Shown piece by piece: positions 17,527 through 27,085 of a DNA stretch of 64,000 bases. Source of the DNA: Microbulbifer variabilis ATCC 700307 (GTDB lineage Bacteria > Pseudomonadota > Gammaproteobacteria > Pseudomonadales > Cellvibrionaceae). The position numbers were made by a program, and so were the translations under genes. The stretch spans positions 186,001-250,000 of the forward strand of contig NZ_AQYJ01000027.1 in NCBI RefSeq assembly GCF_000380565.1, in the 5' to 3' direction. Position 1 is the first letter of the stretch; the number at the start of each line of letters is the position of its first letter. The notes under the pieces were generated by a model, which worked only from the letters and a program-made list of their open reading frames with translations, had not been told where the DNA came from and searched no databases.

Positions 17527-18384
17527 GTGAAAAATCTTTGTGTCGCAGCGGTGCAAATGGTAAGCGGCGAAAGCGTTACAGAGAATCTTTCACAGGCCTA
17601 CAAGCTGCTTAAGGAAGCCGCCGGACGAGGCGCGAAACTAATACTGCTACCGGAAAACTTTGCACATTTTTCGGATAAAGGTAGTTTTTCCGTGGCCGAA
17701 CCATTTTGCATTTCTGGTAAAACCAATTCAGATAGACAACCCATTCAACACGCGCTTGCGAGTTGGGCAGAGGAGCTGGGTATCTGGCTGGTCGCAGGCT
17801 CGATACCCTTACTGGAGCGAGCCGACGGTAGCCCTACCGAGGGAAAGCGCAGCCGCTCAGCGTGCCTGCTATTCGGCGATCGAGGCACTTTAATGGCTCG
17901 CTATGACAAAATACATTTATTTGATGTGGAAGTTGAGGACGCTACCGGCAGCTATCGTGAATCCGCCAGTATTGAACCCGGCAACGAGCCCTGTGTGGCG
18001 ACATCGCCCTGGGGTGCCCTGGGGCTCAGTATCTGTTTTGATTTGCGCTTTCCCGAACTCTACCGCCAGCTGGCCATAGCCGGTGCTGAGATTTTTTTGG
18101 TGCCAGCAGCATTTACCCACACCACAGGGCGGGCACACTGGATGACCCTGCTGCAAGCCCGTGCGATCGAGAACGGCTGCTTTGTAATTGCAGCCAATCA
18201 GGGGGGGATCCACTCGGAGAAAAGACGTACCTGGGGACATTCAGCGATTATCGATCCCTGGGGTGAAATCCTGGCCGGAGCCGGCGAGGGTGAAGCAGTC
18301 ATCACTGCCACGTTGGAAGCTGAAAAGCTGACCAATATACGGCGGCAAATGCCATTACTTTCCATGCGCCAACTTGGAATATAA
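17527..18384 (+). CDS. Nitrilase-superfamily amidohydrolase (Nit1-like)
   Basis: The 285-residue product has the full catalytic set of the carbon-nitrogen hydrolases: Glu in LILLPENFAHF, Lys in YDKIHLFDVE and Cys in SICFDLRFPELYRQL. The HLFDVEVED and THTTGRAHWMTLL segments are typical of the Nit branch, which hydrolyses deaminated glutathione in other organisms. That repair role is the most likely, but other amides cannot be excluded. The start is GTG at 17527, with AAGGAG well placed before it. It ends in a bidirectional terminator shared with the FAH gene. Confidence 0.88.
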   Translation: MKNLCVAAVQMVSGESVTENLSQAYKLLKEAAGRGAKLILLPENFAHFSDKGSFSVAEPFCISGKTNSDRQPIQHALASWAEELGIWLVAGSIPLLERADGSPTEGKRSRSACLLFGDRGTLMARYDKIHLFDVEVEDATGSYRESASIEPGNEPCVATSPWGALGLSICFDLRFPELYRQLAIAGAEIFLVPAAFTHTTGRAHWMTLLQARAIENGCFVIAANQGGIHSEKRRTWGHSAIIDPWGEILAGAGEGEAVITATLEAEKLTNIRRQMPLLSMRQLGI

Positions 18385-18388
18385 ATAA

Positions 18389-18420
18389 TAAAAAAGGGGC
18401 CCCATCGGGTACCCCTTTCT
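18389..18420. terminator. Bidirectional intrinsic terminator
   Basis: AAAAAAGGGG pairs with CCCCTTTCT across a short GC-rich loop, giving A-rich and T-rich flanks on either side. It separates the convergent nitrilase and FAH genes and can end both transcripts. Confidence 0.75.
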
Positions 18421-18449
18421 ATGGTATAAGCCGTCGCAAAAAAATGGTA

Positions 18450-19457
18450 TTAAACCTTCTCCACTGTCTGCTCAATACGACCAAAAATTGACTGGCCTTT
18501 ATCATCGAGCATTTCGATAGCAATGCTATTGCCAAAGTCCATAAACGGCGTGCTCGCTGAGCCATTCTGGATGGTCTCAATCATACGGATCTCTGCAATG
18601 CAGCTGTAGCCGACTCCACCCTCTGCGACAGGCTTACCAGGGCCACCATCCAACTTATTGGATACAGTACCGGAACCAATAATGGTGCCCGCACAAAGTG
18701 GGCGGGTTCTGGCTGCATGGGCAACCAGCTGGCCAAAGTGGAACGTCATATCCACTCCGGCATTGGGCTCACCAAACTTCTCGCCATTCAGGTGGGAAAC
18801 CAGTGGCAAGTGCAGTTTGCCTTCACGCCAGTTTTCACCCAGCTGCTCTGGAGTCACGCATACCGGTGAGAAAGCACTGGAGGGTTTGGATTGGTAGAAG
18901 CCAAACCCCTTAGCCAATTCCGCAGGAATCAAACCACGCAGGGAAACATCGTTCACCAGCATTATCAGTTTGATGTGGGACAGCGCATCCTCGGCGGACA
19001 CCCCCATAGGCACATCGTCGGTAATCACGGCTATTTCTGCTTCGAAGTCGATGCCAAAGCCATTGCTTTGCGGCATCTTCACCGGCTCGCGCGGAGCCAG
19101 GAAGGTATCGGAACCGCCCTGATACATGAGCGGATCACTGTAAAAGCTCTCCGGTACCTCTGCACCGCGGGCTTTACGCACCAGCTCAACATGATTCACG
19201 TAAGCGCTGCCATCGGCCCAATGATAAGCGCGTGGTAGAGGTGAAGCGCACAGGGCTTGATCAAATGTCTCCCCCTGGATCTCACCGTTTTGCAGGCGCT
19301 CGTGCAGTTTCTCCAGCTCACCACTGACTGATGCCCAGTTGTCCAACGCACTCTGCATGGTTGGGGCAATATCGCCGGCCGGCACCATGCGGGTAAGATC
19401 GTCGCTGACAACAACCAGTTGACCATCGCGGCCGGATTTAAGGCTGGCTAACTTCAC
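18450..19457 (-). CDS. Fumarylacetoacetate hydrolase family protein
   Basis: The 335-residue product shows the FAH fold marks: GFGIDFEAEIAVITDDVPMG with metal-binding acidic residues, then GTIIGSGTVSNK. It is the third gene of a run HPPD - VOC protein - FAH, so the likely job is the last step of tyrosine catabolism, splitting fumarylacetoacetate or a related product. The GTG start overlaps the VOC stop codon as GTGA, showing translational coupling. No maleylacetoacetate isomerase gene is visible in the window. Confidence 0.92.
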   Translation of the reverse strand: MKLASLKSGRDGQLVVVSDDLTRMVPAGDIAPTMQSALDNWASVSGELEKLHERLQNGEIQGETFDQALCASPLPRAYHWADGSAYVNHVELVRKARGAEVPESFYSDPLMYQGGSDTFLAPREPVKMPQSNGFGIDFEAEIAVITDDVPMGVSAEDALSHIKLIMLVNDVSLRGLIPAELAKGFGFYQSKPSSAFSPVCVTPEQLGENWREGKLHLPLVSHLNGEKFGEPNAGVDMTFHFGQLVAHAARTRPLCAGTIIGSGTVSNKLDGGPGKPVAEGGVGYSCIAEIRMIETIQNGSASTPFMDFGNSIAIEMLDDKGQSIFGRIEQTVEKV

Positions 19458-20014
19458 TGTGCCTCCCCTTCAGTTTTTTCCACAAATTCTTCTTCCCCAT
19501 GCATCCAGGCGGCATGTCTTGGGGCTTTTTTCGTACGAGACCACTCTTCCAACATATCCTCAGCAACCCGCTTCAGTTCCTTGTGCATACCAGGCTTGGC
19601 GGTATTGGCGGCCAGCTCGATACGGTGGCCGTTGGGATCAAAGAAATAGATCGACTGGAAAATAGTGTGATCGGTAGGGCCGAGCACGTCGACCCCGGCC
19701 GCTTCCAGCTTTTCTTTGGTCGCTAGCATCTCTTCCATAGATTCCACTTCGAAAGCGATATGCTGCACCCACTTGGGGGTATTTTCATCGCGCCCCATCT
19801 CTGGAGAGTTGGGGATTTCGAAGAAGGCAAGCACATTCCCCATACCCGCATCCATAAAGACATGCATGTAAGGGTCCGGCTCACCGGTTGAGGGTACCTC
19901 GTTTTCGGCAATGGCCAGCTGGAAGTCCATACCGAGAAGGTCGCGGTAGAATTCCACGGTCTCCTTGGCGTCCCTGCAGCGATACGCCACGTGGTGAATG
20001 CGCTTAATACCCAT
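19454..20014 (-). CDS. VOC (glyoxalase/bleomycin-resistance) family protein in tyrosine locus
   Basis: A 186-residue VOC protein with paired beta-alpha-beta modules. Probable metal ligands are in RIHHVAYRC (His), KWVQHIAFEVE (His) and DPNGHRIELAAN (Glu). It lies between hppD and FAH and is coupled to FAH by a GTGA overlap. Glyoxalase-like proteins often accompany HPPD genes; the reaction is not established. It could be a dioxygenase or isomerase acting on a homogentisate-pathway intermediate. Confidence 0.85.
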   Translation of the reverse strand: MGIKRIHHVAYRCRDAKETVEFYRDLLGMDFQLAIAENEVPSTGEPDPYMHVFMDAGMGNVLAFFEIPNSPEMGRDENTPKWVQHIAFEVESMEEMLATKEKLEAAGVDVLGPTDHTIFQSIYFFDPNGHRIELAANTAKPGMHKELKRVAEDMLEEWSRTKKAPRHAAWMHGEEEFVEKTEGEAQ

Positions 20015-20029
20015 TGAAGCCTCCGTTTT

Positions 20030-21109
20030 TTATTCCTTTTCTTTAATGACGCCGCGCTTGAGCTGGTCGCGCTCAATAGATTCGAACAGGGCCTTAAAGT
20101 TACCCTCTCCAAATCCTTCGTCTTCCTTGCGCTGGATAAACTCGAAAAATACCGGGCCTAGCATATTGGCGGAGAAGATCTGTAGCAGCAGGCGCGGCTG
20201 TCCGCCTTCGGTAGTGCCATCGAGCAGGATGCCGCGGCTTTGGAATTCTTCGGTGGGCTCACCGTGGCCGGGCAGGCGCTCTTCCAGCATTTCATAGTAA
20301 GTGTCCGGCGGCGGAGTCATAAACTCCATACCGCGCTCTTTCAGGCGATCCCAACAGGCAATCAAGTCGTCACAGGCGAAGGCGATATGCTGGATACCCT
20401 CACCGTTGTACTTCATCAGGAATTCTTCGATCTGGCCACCGCCACCGGCCGCTTCTTCGTTCAGCGGGATACGGATCTTGCCATCGGGCGCGGTCATAGC
20501 CTTGGACAGCAGGCCGGTGTACTCGCCTTTGATATCGAAGTAGCGGATCTCGCGGAAATTAAACAGGTCTTCGTAGTACTTGGCCCAATAGTCCATACGA
20601 CCGCGATATACGTTGTGGGTCAGGTGGTCCAGGGTATGGAAACCACAGCCTTCAGGGCGGCGATCGACGCCCTCTTCCCAATTAAAGTCGATATCGTAAA
20701 TGGATTCGCCATCTTCGTAGCGGTCGATCAAATACAGGGTAGCGCCGCCAATTCCCTTAATCGCGGGTAAGTGCAACTCCATCGGGCCGGTATTCACCTG
20801 TACAGGTTGTGCACCTTTACGCAGGGCCTCTTCATAGGCGAACTTTGCGTCTTTCACACGGAAAGCCAGGCCACAAGCGGAGGGGCCGTGCTCCTGGGCA
20901 TAGTAATAGGCGTGGCTGTTGGGCTCGTAGTTAGTGATAAAGTTAATATCACCCTGGCGCCACAGCTCAACATCCTTGGAGCGGTGGCGGGCGACTTTCT
21001 CAAAGCCCATGGCAGTAAATACGGTTTCAAGGATACCTTTTTCTGGCGCAGTAAACTCTACGAATTCGAAGCCGTTAAGACCCATCGGGTTTTCAAATAA
21101 GTCCGCCAT
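20030..21109 (-). CDS. hppD: 4-hydroxyphenylpyruvate dioxygenase
   Basis: The protein is about 359 residues and has both VOC-type halves of HPPD. The Fe(II) ligands are His in LDHLTHNV, His in IQHIAFAC and Glu in [13 protein letters not shown]. The RIPLNE and [10 protein letters not shown] segments and the [14 protein letters not shown] ending are family hallmarks. It converts 4-hydroxyphenylpyruvate to homogentisate in tyrosine breakdown. An upstream in-frame ATG exists at 21121, but the ATG at 21109 has GGAGG at ideal spacing, so I place the start there. It leads the hppD-VOC-FAH operon. Confidence 0.96.
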   Translation of the reverse strand: MADLFENPMGLNGFEFVEFTAPEKGILETVFTAMGFEKVARHRSKDVELWRQGDINFITNYEPNSHAYYYAQEHGPSACGLAFRVKDAKFAYEEALRKGAQPVQVNTGPMELHLPAIKGIGGATLYLIDRYEDGESIYDIDFNWEEGVDRRPEGCGFHTLDHLTHNVYRGRMDYWAKYYEDLFNFREIRYFDIKGEYTGLLSKAMTAPDGKIRIPLNEEAAGGGGQIEEFLMKYNGEGIQHIAFACDDLIACWDRLKERGMEFMTPPPDTYYEMLEERLPGHGEPTEEFQSRGILLDGTTEGGQPRLLLQIFSANMLGPVFFEFIQRKEDEGFGEGNFKALFESIERDQLKRGVIKEKE

Positions 21110-21183
21110 GCGGTCCTCCATTTCTTATCATCGCAGCGCCTTTGATGGGGGCTGCGGATTGTGGATTTAAAGCGCAAACGAAG

Positions 21184-21203
21184 TTAGTTGCAGATGTAAC
21201 TAA
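21184..21203. promoter_or_regulatory. Inverted repeat upstream of hppD
   Basis: TTAGTT and AACTAA flank an 8-base spacer about 80 bases before hppD. It could be an operator for an aromatic amino acid regulator. It does not closely match the TyrR box TGTAAA-N6-TTTACA. Confidence 0.35.
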
Positions 21204-21397
21204 TGTCAAGGGCCCCTGTTATTGGACCCTAGAGCGGTTACCAAGAGGTTTATTTCAGTCACAGAGATTTGTTCAGATGGAGAGTTAAATAAAAGACAGG
21301 AAATGACCAATCAGGGAAAGATAATGGGGAAATGTATTGAGCGGATGGAATTCGGGTGTGGCCTTAGCCTATGAGCCTCTAACCACACCCGATATCA

Positions 21398-21652
21398 CTA
21401 GCGCTCCTTACGGGCACACTTACCATTATCAGTGCGGCACATATGGTCTTTGTGAAACTTGCCGCTCATCTGGTCACATTGAGACTTGGTGACATCACTC
21501 GCGCAGGCGCTCTCTGCGTGCTGGCAACATCCAGTCTCCATGGTCGCCATCCCTTTCTTGTCCATCTCCTCTTCCTTTTTGCGATGTTCGCAAGCGGACA
21601 GGGTCAGCACCAGCGCCGCGGCCAGTATTCCAATTGAAGCTTTGAGTTGCAT
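21398..21652 (-). CDS. Small Cys-rich lipoprotein
   Basis: An 84-residue protein with a type II signal peptide ending in the lipobox LTLSAC. After the lipid-anchored Cys comes a charged stretch (EHRKKEEEMDKK) and then six further Cys residues, including GCCQHAESAC. These may form disulfides or bind metal in the envelope. No known family. It is flanked by non-coding sequence and appears monocistronic. Confidence 0.72.
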   Translation of the reverse strand: MQLKASIGILAAALVLTLSACEHRKKEEEMDKKGMATMETGCCQHAESACASDVTKSQCDQMSGKFHKDHMCRTDNGKCARKER

Positions 21653-22002
21653 ATAGGCCTCCTAGATACCCGGCGAGTGGCCGGTGACATGGATATCGCG
21701 GAATCTGCCGCGCATTGCTTTGTGCGACCCGCGTAGATTTACCCGACATCTCCACCAGCTGAACGAGGCGCCGCGCCAAAGTGCGCTGCCCATAGGTCAC
21801 CCCGCAGATTTACCGGGCCATGCATTGACTGTAGTTCACACTGGCAGCAGAACCGTCTGACTGGCGGGACATTTACGTTTATTTTCACTTATCGCGCCGT
21901 TGATCGGGGTAACACCCTGTTTGTAGCGCAGAGAGCCGGTACAATCGCCACCCGTTTGTCGGGCAATGCCCCAATCTGAATGCCCACTATTGAGGATCGC
22001 CT
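21653..22002. other. Intergenic stretch before the antiporter gene
   Basis: About 350 bases with no supported gene. Two similar short segments, GTAGATTTACC at 21731 and GCAGATTTACC at 21804, are present. A promoter for the antiporter presumably lies close to 22003, but no strong match is visible. Confidence 0.4.
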
Positions 22003-22983
22003 ATGCTTCTTGCCGCTCTCGCCATTATCGCCGGTTTTGTTGTGCTGGTTTGGAGTGCTGACCGCTTTGTAGAAGGCGCTGCAGCCACTGCCAAACATGC
22101 CGGAATGCCCACACTATTGATCGGCATGGTGATCGTTGGCTTCGGTACCTCCGCACCAGAGATGGTGGTTTCCGCTATTGCCGCCTTGGACGGCAGCCCC
22201 GGTCTCGCCTTGGGTAATGCCTACGGTTCCAATATTGCCAATACCGGCCTGATCCTCGGCCTGAGTGCACTCATTATTCCCCTTACGGTGCACTCAAAAA
22301 TCGTACGCAAGGAACTGCCGCTATTGCTGGCAATTACCTTATTAGGTGGCGCATTCCTGTGGAATGGCAAACTGGAGCGCTGGGAAGCCGTTATTCTGCT
22401 TATGGGCTTCTTCGCCCTCATCGGCTGGAGTGTTTTCTCGGCCTTGCGTAACAAGGGCGATCAATTAGAAGGCGAAGTAGCTGGCGAACTGGAGGAGCAC
22501 TCCATGCCCCTCGGCCGGGCTATTTTCTGGGTGGTGGCCGGCCTAGCCTTATTGATTATCAGTTCCCGCATGCTGGTATGGGGCGCGGTTACGATTGCTG
22601 AATCCCTCGGAGTCAGCGACCTGGTTATCGGTCTTACTATCGTTGCTCTCGGCACTTCCCTGCCAGAGCTGGCCGCTACTATAGTTGCGGCACGCAAAGG
22701 CGAACACGATATCGCTATCGGCAATGTGGTCGGCTCCAATATGTTTAACCTGCTCGCAGTCGTGGGTATCGCCGGAACCATTGCACCTATGTCGAGCGTA
22801 CCCCCTGAAGTCTTGTCCAGGGACTGGCCCATGGTGATTGGCCTCACCATTGCTTTATTTATATTCGCCTACGGCTTCCGCGGCCAGGGACGTATCAATC
22901 GGTGGGAAGGCGCCGCACTATTGACGGCCTACCTTGTCTACACTGGTTACCTGACTGTTACTATCACGAAGGCCGCACTCTAG
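22003..22983 (+). CDS. Calcium/sodium antiporter (CaCA family, YrbG-like)
   Basis: A 326-residue membrane protein with ten or so hydrophobic segments. It carries both alpha repeats: GFGTSAPEMVVS with GNAYGSNIANTG in the first half, and ALGTSLPELAAT with GNVVGSNMFNLL in the second. These conserved acidic and Asn residues bind Ca2+/Na+ in the CaCA superfamily. It acts in the inner membrane. It is a single gene followed by a GC-rich hairpin at 22993-23010. Confidence 0.93.
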   Translation: MLLAALAIIAGFVVLVWSADRFVEGAAATAKHAGMPTLLIGMVIVGFGTSAPEMVVSAIAALDGSPGLALGNAYGSNIANTGLILGLSALIIPLTVHSKIVRKELPLLLAITLLGGAFLWNGKLERWEAVILLMGFFALIGWSVFSALRNKGDQLEGEVAGELEEHSMPLGRAIFWVVAGLALLIISSRMLVWGAVTIAESLGVSDLVIGLTIVALGTSLPELAATIVAARKGEHDIAIGNVVGSNMFNLLAVVGIAGTIAPMSSVPPEVLSRDWPMVIGLTIALFIFAYGFRGQGRINRWEGAALLTAYLVYTGYLTVTITKAAL

Positions 22984-22992
22984 TCAGATCCG

Positions 22993-23010
22993 GGGCGGTT
23001 CCAGCCGCCC
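22993..23010 (+). terminator. GC-rich hairpin after the antiporter gene
   Basis: GGGCGG and CCGCCC arms with a 6-base loop form a compact stem ten bases after the stop codon. The T tract that follows is poor, so termination may be partial. Confidence 0.5.
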
Positions 23011-23117
23011 TGTTCCCCGCCTCAATTCGCCATAATTTGCCCTCCCAGCGCCCATTTTTTTGAGCCAAAGCCAGCTAGTATTGGCGCACCTTCAACAGGA
23101 AATACGGAGACAATTTT

Positions 23118-24104
23118 ATGGGGCGGGGTCCTATCATCAAAATTGGAGTACTGACTTCTCTTCTCGGATTTGGGGTGATTTATCTACTCAATGCTTCCTG
23201 GCTGGCACCGGCTCCCCAGGGGGACCCCATCCTGATTTCCCATCGTGGAGTCTACCAAACCTACAATCGCGATAACCTGGGACGTGACGATTGCACAGCT
23301 ATTCGTATATTCCGACCTGAACACAGCTACCTGGAAAACACTATACCCTCCATGGAGGCTGCCTTTGCCCACGGTGCAAATATTGTTGAACTAGACATTC
23401 ACCCCACCACTGATGGTGAGTTTGCCGTTTTTCATGACTGGACCCTGGATTGCCGTACAGATGGAAAAGGCGTTACTCGGGAACATTCCCTCGCAGACTT
23501 AAAGAAGCTCGATATTGGCTACGGCTATACCTTCGATGGTGGTGAAACTTTTCCCTTTCGCGGCCAAGGTATTGGACAGCTACCTACTTTAAAGGAGGTT
23601 CTGCAACACTTCCCGAATCGACAATTCCTTATCAATATAAAAAGCAATGACCCAACGGAAGCAGACCGACTGGATGCCTATCTACGCCAGCACCAATTAC
23701 TCACTGACTCCCGCCTGATGGTTTATGGGGGTACCCGCCCAATAGAAAGGATCCGGGAATTACGACCAAACGCACTAGCCTTCAGCAAGACCAGTGCAAA
23801 GAAATGTGCACTGCAATATGTGCTTATTGGTTGGAGTGGCTACATGCCTGATGCCTGCCGCAACAGCATAGTGGTTGCCCCCAACACTTGGAAATGGGCC
23901 CTTTGGGGCTGGCCCAATCGCTATTCTGCGCGGGTAGCTCAGGTGGGAAGCTTGGTTATGGCGGTAAATCACCAAGGTGGCAAGCGGGGCCTTGCCGGTA
24001 TCTATGAACCGGAGGAGTTAGACTACTTGCCACAAGATTACAGTGGGGCCATTTGGATTGAAAAAATTGAGGTTATAGGTCCACACATGCGATCAGTGCG
24101 CTAG
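23118..24104 (+). CDS. Glycerophosphodiester phosphodiesterase family protein, membrane-anchored
   Basis: A 328-residue protein with an N-terminal hydrophobic helix (about residues 8-27) that anchors it facing the periplasm. The GDPD core begins ISHRGVYQT and continues with ENTIPSMEAAFAHGA and ELDIHPTTDGEFAVFHD, holding the catalytic His pair and the metal-binding Glu/Asp. Later parts are less conserved, with an FLINIKSND strand. It probably hydrolyses glycerophosphodiesters or related phosphodiesters. CGGAG lies about ten bases before the ATG. It is convergent with cbpM. Confidence 0.88.
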   Translation: MGRGPIIKIGVLTSLLGFGVIYLLNASWLAPAPQGDPILISHRGVYQTYNRDNLGRDDCTAIRIFRPEHSYLENTIPSMEAAFAHGANIVELDIHPTTDGEFAVFHDWTLDCRTDGKGVTREHSLADLKKLDIGYGYTFDGGETFPFRGQGIGQLPTLKEVLQHFPNRQFLINIKSNDPTEADRLDAYLRQHQLLTDSRLMVYGGTRPIERIRELRPNALAFSKTSAKKCALQYVLIGWSGYMPDACRNSIVVAPNTWKWALWGWPNRYSARVAQVGSLVMAVNHQGGKRGLAGIYEPEELDYLPQDYSGAIWIEKIEVIGPHMRSVR

Positions 24105-24107
24105 ATA

Positions 24108-24440
24108 TTATTTACGCCTGTGGCGCGCCTCTAGCCGCGCCAAGTGTGCCTGTAACCTCTCAATTTCCTCTAGTAATTCGATAGCCAGAGCCGCACCGGC
24201 CAAATTGACACCTAAATCACGCTCCAGGGTATATGCCCGCCGAACTCGGCGCACGCAGATACCACTGAAGCGCCACTGTGGTTCCCGGTGGCGGGGTTCG
24301 ATTACACCCTCCTCCACCAGGGCAATTATTCGCTCTGCAGGAACTCCACAAGCCCGGCACAATTCGCTCAGGCTTAGCTCACTATCTTCATCCAAGAGGA
24401 TGCCGGTCACCCGCTCAAGTTTTTTGATCCTCACTCCCAA
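24108..24440 (-). CDS. cbpM: CbpM chaperone modulator
   Basis: A 110-residue MerR-like small protein. It has the helix pair [23 protein letters not shown], then [22 protein letters not shown] and a C-terminal coiled-coil helix. CbpM binds the J domain of CbpA and inhibits its co-chaperone and DNA-binding activity. It overlaps the end of cbpA by ten bases, the usual operon order, which supports the assignment. Confidence 0.9.
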   Translation of the reverse strand: MGVRIKKLERVTGILLDEDSELSLSELCRACGVPAERIIALVEEGVIEPRHREPQWRFSGICVRRVRRAYTLERDLGVNLAGAALAIELLEEIERLQAHLARLEARHRRK

Positions 24441-25390
24441 CCCCCCATAGACTTACGCGGGTTATATTCAAACGCTTCGCTGAATTTATGGTAAGCATCG
24501 CGCTGTGCATCTGTAGACGCCGACGGTGTTACCGTCTGCAACACAACATACATGTCCCCCGGCTGTTTGGCGGGAATGCCGCGGCCTTTAAGGCGAAGCT
24601 TTTTGCCATTTTCACTGTTAGCTGGAATTGTCAGCTTGATCGCCCCCTCTGGTGTTGGCACCTGTACCTTAGCGCCCAATGCGATTTCCCAAGGTGCAAG
24701 AGGCAGTTCCAAGTAGACGGTCTTAGCCTCAATACGATAAAGAGGGTGGGGATTAAAGTTGATCTCCAGATACAGATCACCCGGCTTCCCCTCACCAATA
24801 CCCGGTTCACCTTGTCCTGCCAGTCTTATTTGCTGCCCCTCAGTAATACCCTTAGGAATTTTTACGTTGAGGGTACGCTCCTGCATATGTGGGCGCCCAT
24901 CCGCACCCAATACCGAGTGCTTCAGAGTGATCTGGCGGGTGGCACCGCGGTAGCTATCCTCCAGGTCTATGGCAATTCGCGCATAGGTATTTTCTCCCTG
25001 GGCACTAAATTGGCGCCTCTGCCTGCCACCGTAACCCTGGCTGAATCCACCCCGGCCAAAAAGACTTTCGAAGAAGTCACTAAAAGCCTCTGGGTCAGCA
25101 TTGGTATAACCACCACCATGAAACTCAAATCCCTGATCCCAATTTGGAGGCGGCCGAAAGTCCTGTCCAGACTGATAACCGGCGCCTAGCTGATCATAGG
25201 CTGCACGCTTTTCGGGGTCTTTAAGCACCTCATAGGCCTCATTTACCTCCTTGAAATGCTCTTCTGCACCCTCCTCGTTACTGACATCCGGGTGATATTT
25301 ACGTGCCAGCTTTCGATAGGCACGTTTAATCTCCGCCTGATCAGCGTTTCGCTCCAGACCGAGAATCTTGTAATAGTCCTTGTATTCCAT
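24431..25390 (-). CDS. cbpA: CbpA, DnaJ-like co-chaperone / curved-DNA-binding protein
   Basis: The 319-residue product has an N-terminal J domain with the HPD motif in [10 protein letters not shown], then a Gly/Phe-rich linker (about residues 75-130, e.g. [19 protein letters not shown]). Two C-terminal beta domains follow ([33 protein letters not shown]). It has no zinc-finger domain, which separates CbpA from DnaJ. It works with DnaK and also binds curved DNA. It overlaps cbpM. Confidence 0.95.
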   Translation of the reverse strand: MEYKDYYKILGLERNADQAEIKRAYRKLARKYHPDVSNEEGAEEHFKEVNEAYEVLKDPEKRAAYDQLGAGYQSGQDFRPPPNWDQGFEFHGGGYTNADPEAFSDFFESLFGRGGFSQGYGGRQRRQFSAQGENTYARIAIDLEDSYRGATRQITLKHSVLGADGRPHMQERTLNVKIPKGITEGQQIRLAGQGEPGIGEGKPGDLYLEINFNPHPLYRIEAKTVYLELPLAPWEIALGAKVQVPTPEGAIKLTIPANSENGKKLRLKGRGIPAKQPGDMYVVLQTVTPSASTDAQRDAYHKFSEAFEYNPRKSMGGWE

Positions 25391-25493
25391 GGCTTTAATA
25401 AAAGCCGATGATGAGAGGGTTCGCCATGTAATTGAAGCGAGAAAATTGGCGTGAGTATTATCTGATTAAGCAGATGTCCACTGATAGATAGAA

Positions 25494-25515
25494 GCGCCGA
25501 TAGAACAATCGGCGC
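25494..25515 (-). terminator. Hairpin terminator of the small exported protein gene
   Basis: GCGCCGAT and ATCGGCGC form an 8-pair stem with a 6-base loop, 26 bases after the stop codon on the minus strand. A pyrimidine-rich TTCTATC tract follows on that strand. Confidence 0.6.
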
Positions 25516-25516
25516 C

Positions 25517-25542
25517 AAATTACTAACTTAAATTACTAACTT
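25517..25542. repeat. Perfect 13-base tandem duplication at a stop codon
   Basis: The unit AAATTACTAACTT occurs twice head to tail, and the right end overlaps the TAA stop of the minus-strand small exported protein gene. It looks like a recent replication slippage. Confidence 0.8.
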
Positions 25543-25909
25543 AATGTCCAGTTTCGTAAAACATTGAGCCTTCCAAGTATTCAATACTTCCATCAACATA
25601 ATGTATATAGACTTCAGCTTGGTTAGGCGAATAAGCCCTTACTGTCACGGAACAGTATAAGCCCGAGCTGCAACCTTTCACCCAATTAATACGATCAATA
25701 GACTTGGTGATATTAGTAATTTCCCAGCTTCCCGAAGTTGAATTCCCAAAACTGAAATCGAGGCCACCACAGCGGTTCGTGCCATTACCAAATACACTTC
25801 CTCCAGCTTTCACATTAAGGTTGCACACCAGATCTGCAGAAAATGCAGGGAATGCAGTAAAAGAACAAACAATTAAAGAAACCGCTAAGAATAATTTTTT
25901 AATAGTCAT
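25541..25909 (-). CDS. Small exported protein, unknown
   Basis: The product is 122 residues with a clear Sec signal peptide (MTIKK, hydrophobic core, AFPAFSA cleavage site). The mature part begins DLVCNLNVKAGGSVFG and holds four Cys, probably two disulfides (CNL, CGG, CSSGLYC). It has beta-rich spacing and no known domain that I recognise. It stands alone, between cbpA and a long AT-rich gap, with a hairpin terminator after it. Confidence 0.65.
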   Translation of the reverse strand: MTIKKLFLAVSLIVCSFTAFPAFSADLVCNLNVKAGGSVFGNGTNRCGGLDFSFGNSTSGSWEITNITKSIDRINWVKGCSSGLYCSVTVRAYSPNQAEVYIHYVDGSIEYLEGSMFYETGH

Positions 25910-26392
25910 CTTCCTAACTCAATTATTTTTTTATATGTTAATTGTCACAGTTAAACAAATTAGCGACCTAAATTAGATTAACATCAAGATTTTAATTTTC
26001 AAAGACGCCTACAAAATCCTCTCGAAAAAAAATTGAGAACAAATTATCAATTTCATACAAATATTTTTTACTATTAAAACATTGATTTAGAAAATCCAGA
26101 GACGGATGATTTAGGTGACAATGAGGCTTTCCTCGATTAAATAAGGAAAACAATTCCCATTCTTAGATAGCCTATCGTCTCGTTTAGAAACGAAGAAATT
26201 CAATCACAAAAATGTAGGCAGCTTCTATATCATAATTAAAGCGATCTTATAATCGATCTTAGTGATTCTTAATGCCATCAAGAAGCGAGCCAACAACAGT
26301 CAACTTGAATAACAATTGGGTAGCAATTATTTAGCTAAAGGGGACAGGAGTGAATCTTGCCCCCAGATCAATAACACTATAAAAACTAGCAA
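25910..26392. other. AT-rich intergenic stretch
   Basis: About 480 bases of AT-rich DNA. No frame with a ribosome-binding site or recognisable product is seen. The promoter of the small exported gene probably lies near 25920-25980, where TATGTTAATTGTC-type sequence occurs, but it cannot be assigned firmly. Confidence 0.4.
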
Positions 26393-26956
26393 CTAGCGCT
26401 CGGCAGAATAAGGGTCTTCCGCTATCAAATAGGCAAGCATATCCGCTTTCTGTTCTTGGGAGTGCAACCACTCACGGACCTCTTTTACTTTCTCATATAG
26501 CTCTTCGCCAAATCTGCTCCGATAAACTTCAGAAAAAGTCTCTTGTGCTTTAGTATCCCTAACCTTTTTCTGCCACTCATGAGTGACTAGAGAGTTCAGA
26601 GAAGCAGCAAGCCCCTCAGCCTTCAGAAGCTCCCACTCTCCCTTATCCAGCCAAATACCACCAATTGCAGGGCTATAATCTAAACGGTGTTCACTGCCTG
26701 CAGTAATTTTTAACTTCTGCATGATCATGCCTGTTACCGGACATAAAATAGCTTTCTTGGTATCTTCTGCCACCACTTCATTCAGCACATCTAAGTTATC
26801 TGAAAAATGATATTCGGGGGTTTTTCTTTTCCAAGTCAGATAGTCTTCAACCAGAATCCAGTTTCCCCCGCAGCTAGAGCAGGTATGTGCACGAAACAAC
26901 TCCTCAATAACAACTGGTTTGAGCACACCTTTTTTACAACTGGTACAGCGTTTCAT
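26393..26956 (-). CDS. zf-TFIIB-type zinc-ribbon protein
   Basis: A 187-residue cytoplasmic protein with an N-terminal zinc ribbon (RCTSCKKGVL ... CSSCGGNWI) of the zf-TFIIB type. A second, degenerate copy around residues 71-110 keeps CPVTG and GGIWLDKGEWELL but has lost most Cys. The C-terminal third is helical and charged. It is the last gene of the flotillin/PspA run, 129 bases after flotillin, with a hairpin between. It may be a partner or regulator of the membrane-stress proteins; the function is unknown. Confidence 0.72.
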   Translation of the reverse strand: MKRCTSCKKGVLKPVVIEELFRAHTCSSCGGNWILVEDYLTWKRKTPEYHFSDNLDVLNEVVAEDTKKAILCPVTGMIMQKLKITAGSEHRLDYSPAIGGIWLDKGEWELLKAEGLAASLNSLVTHEWQKKVRDTKAQETFSEVYRSRFGEELYEKVKEVREWLHSQEQKADMLAYLIAEDPYSAER

Positions 26957-26978
26957 AATTTCCTTTCCCTAAGAAAAT

Positions 26979-27007
26979 AACCCAGGTTTTTTTTAAAGAC
27001 CTGGGTT
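26979..27007 (-). terminator. Hairpin between flotillin and zinc-ribbon genes
   Basis: AACCCAGGT and ACCTGGGTT form a 9-pair stem with an 11-base loop. On the minus strand ATTTTCTT follows, so it may partly terminate transcription after flotillin and reduce expression of the zinc-ribbon gene. Confidence 0.55.
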
Positions 27008-27085
27008 GATAAATTAGAGTTTTTATCAGTTGATAAACTTGTAAATAAAGCCTGAATAACATTTATCTACAAAATCTGAAAAATA

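Noticed and set aside
24488..25189. A 233-codon frame antisense to cbpA
   Set aside because: It lies entirely within the CbpA coding region and has no protein features.
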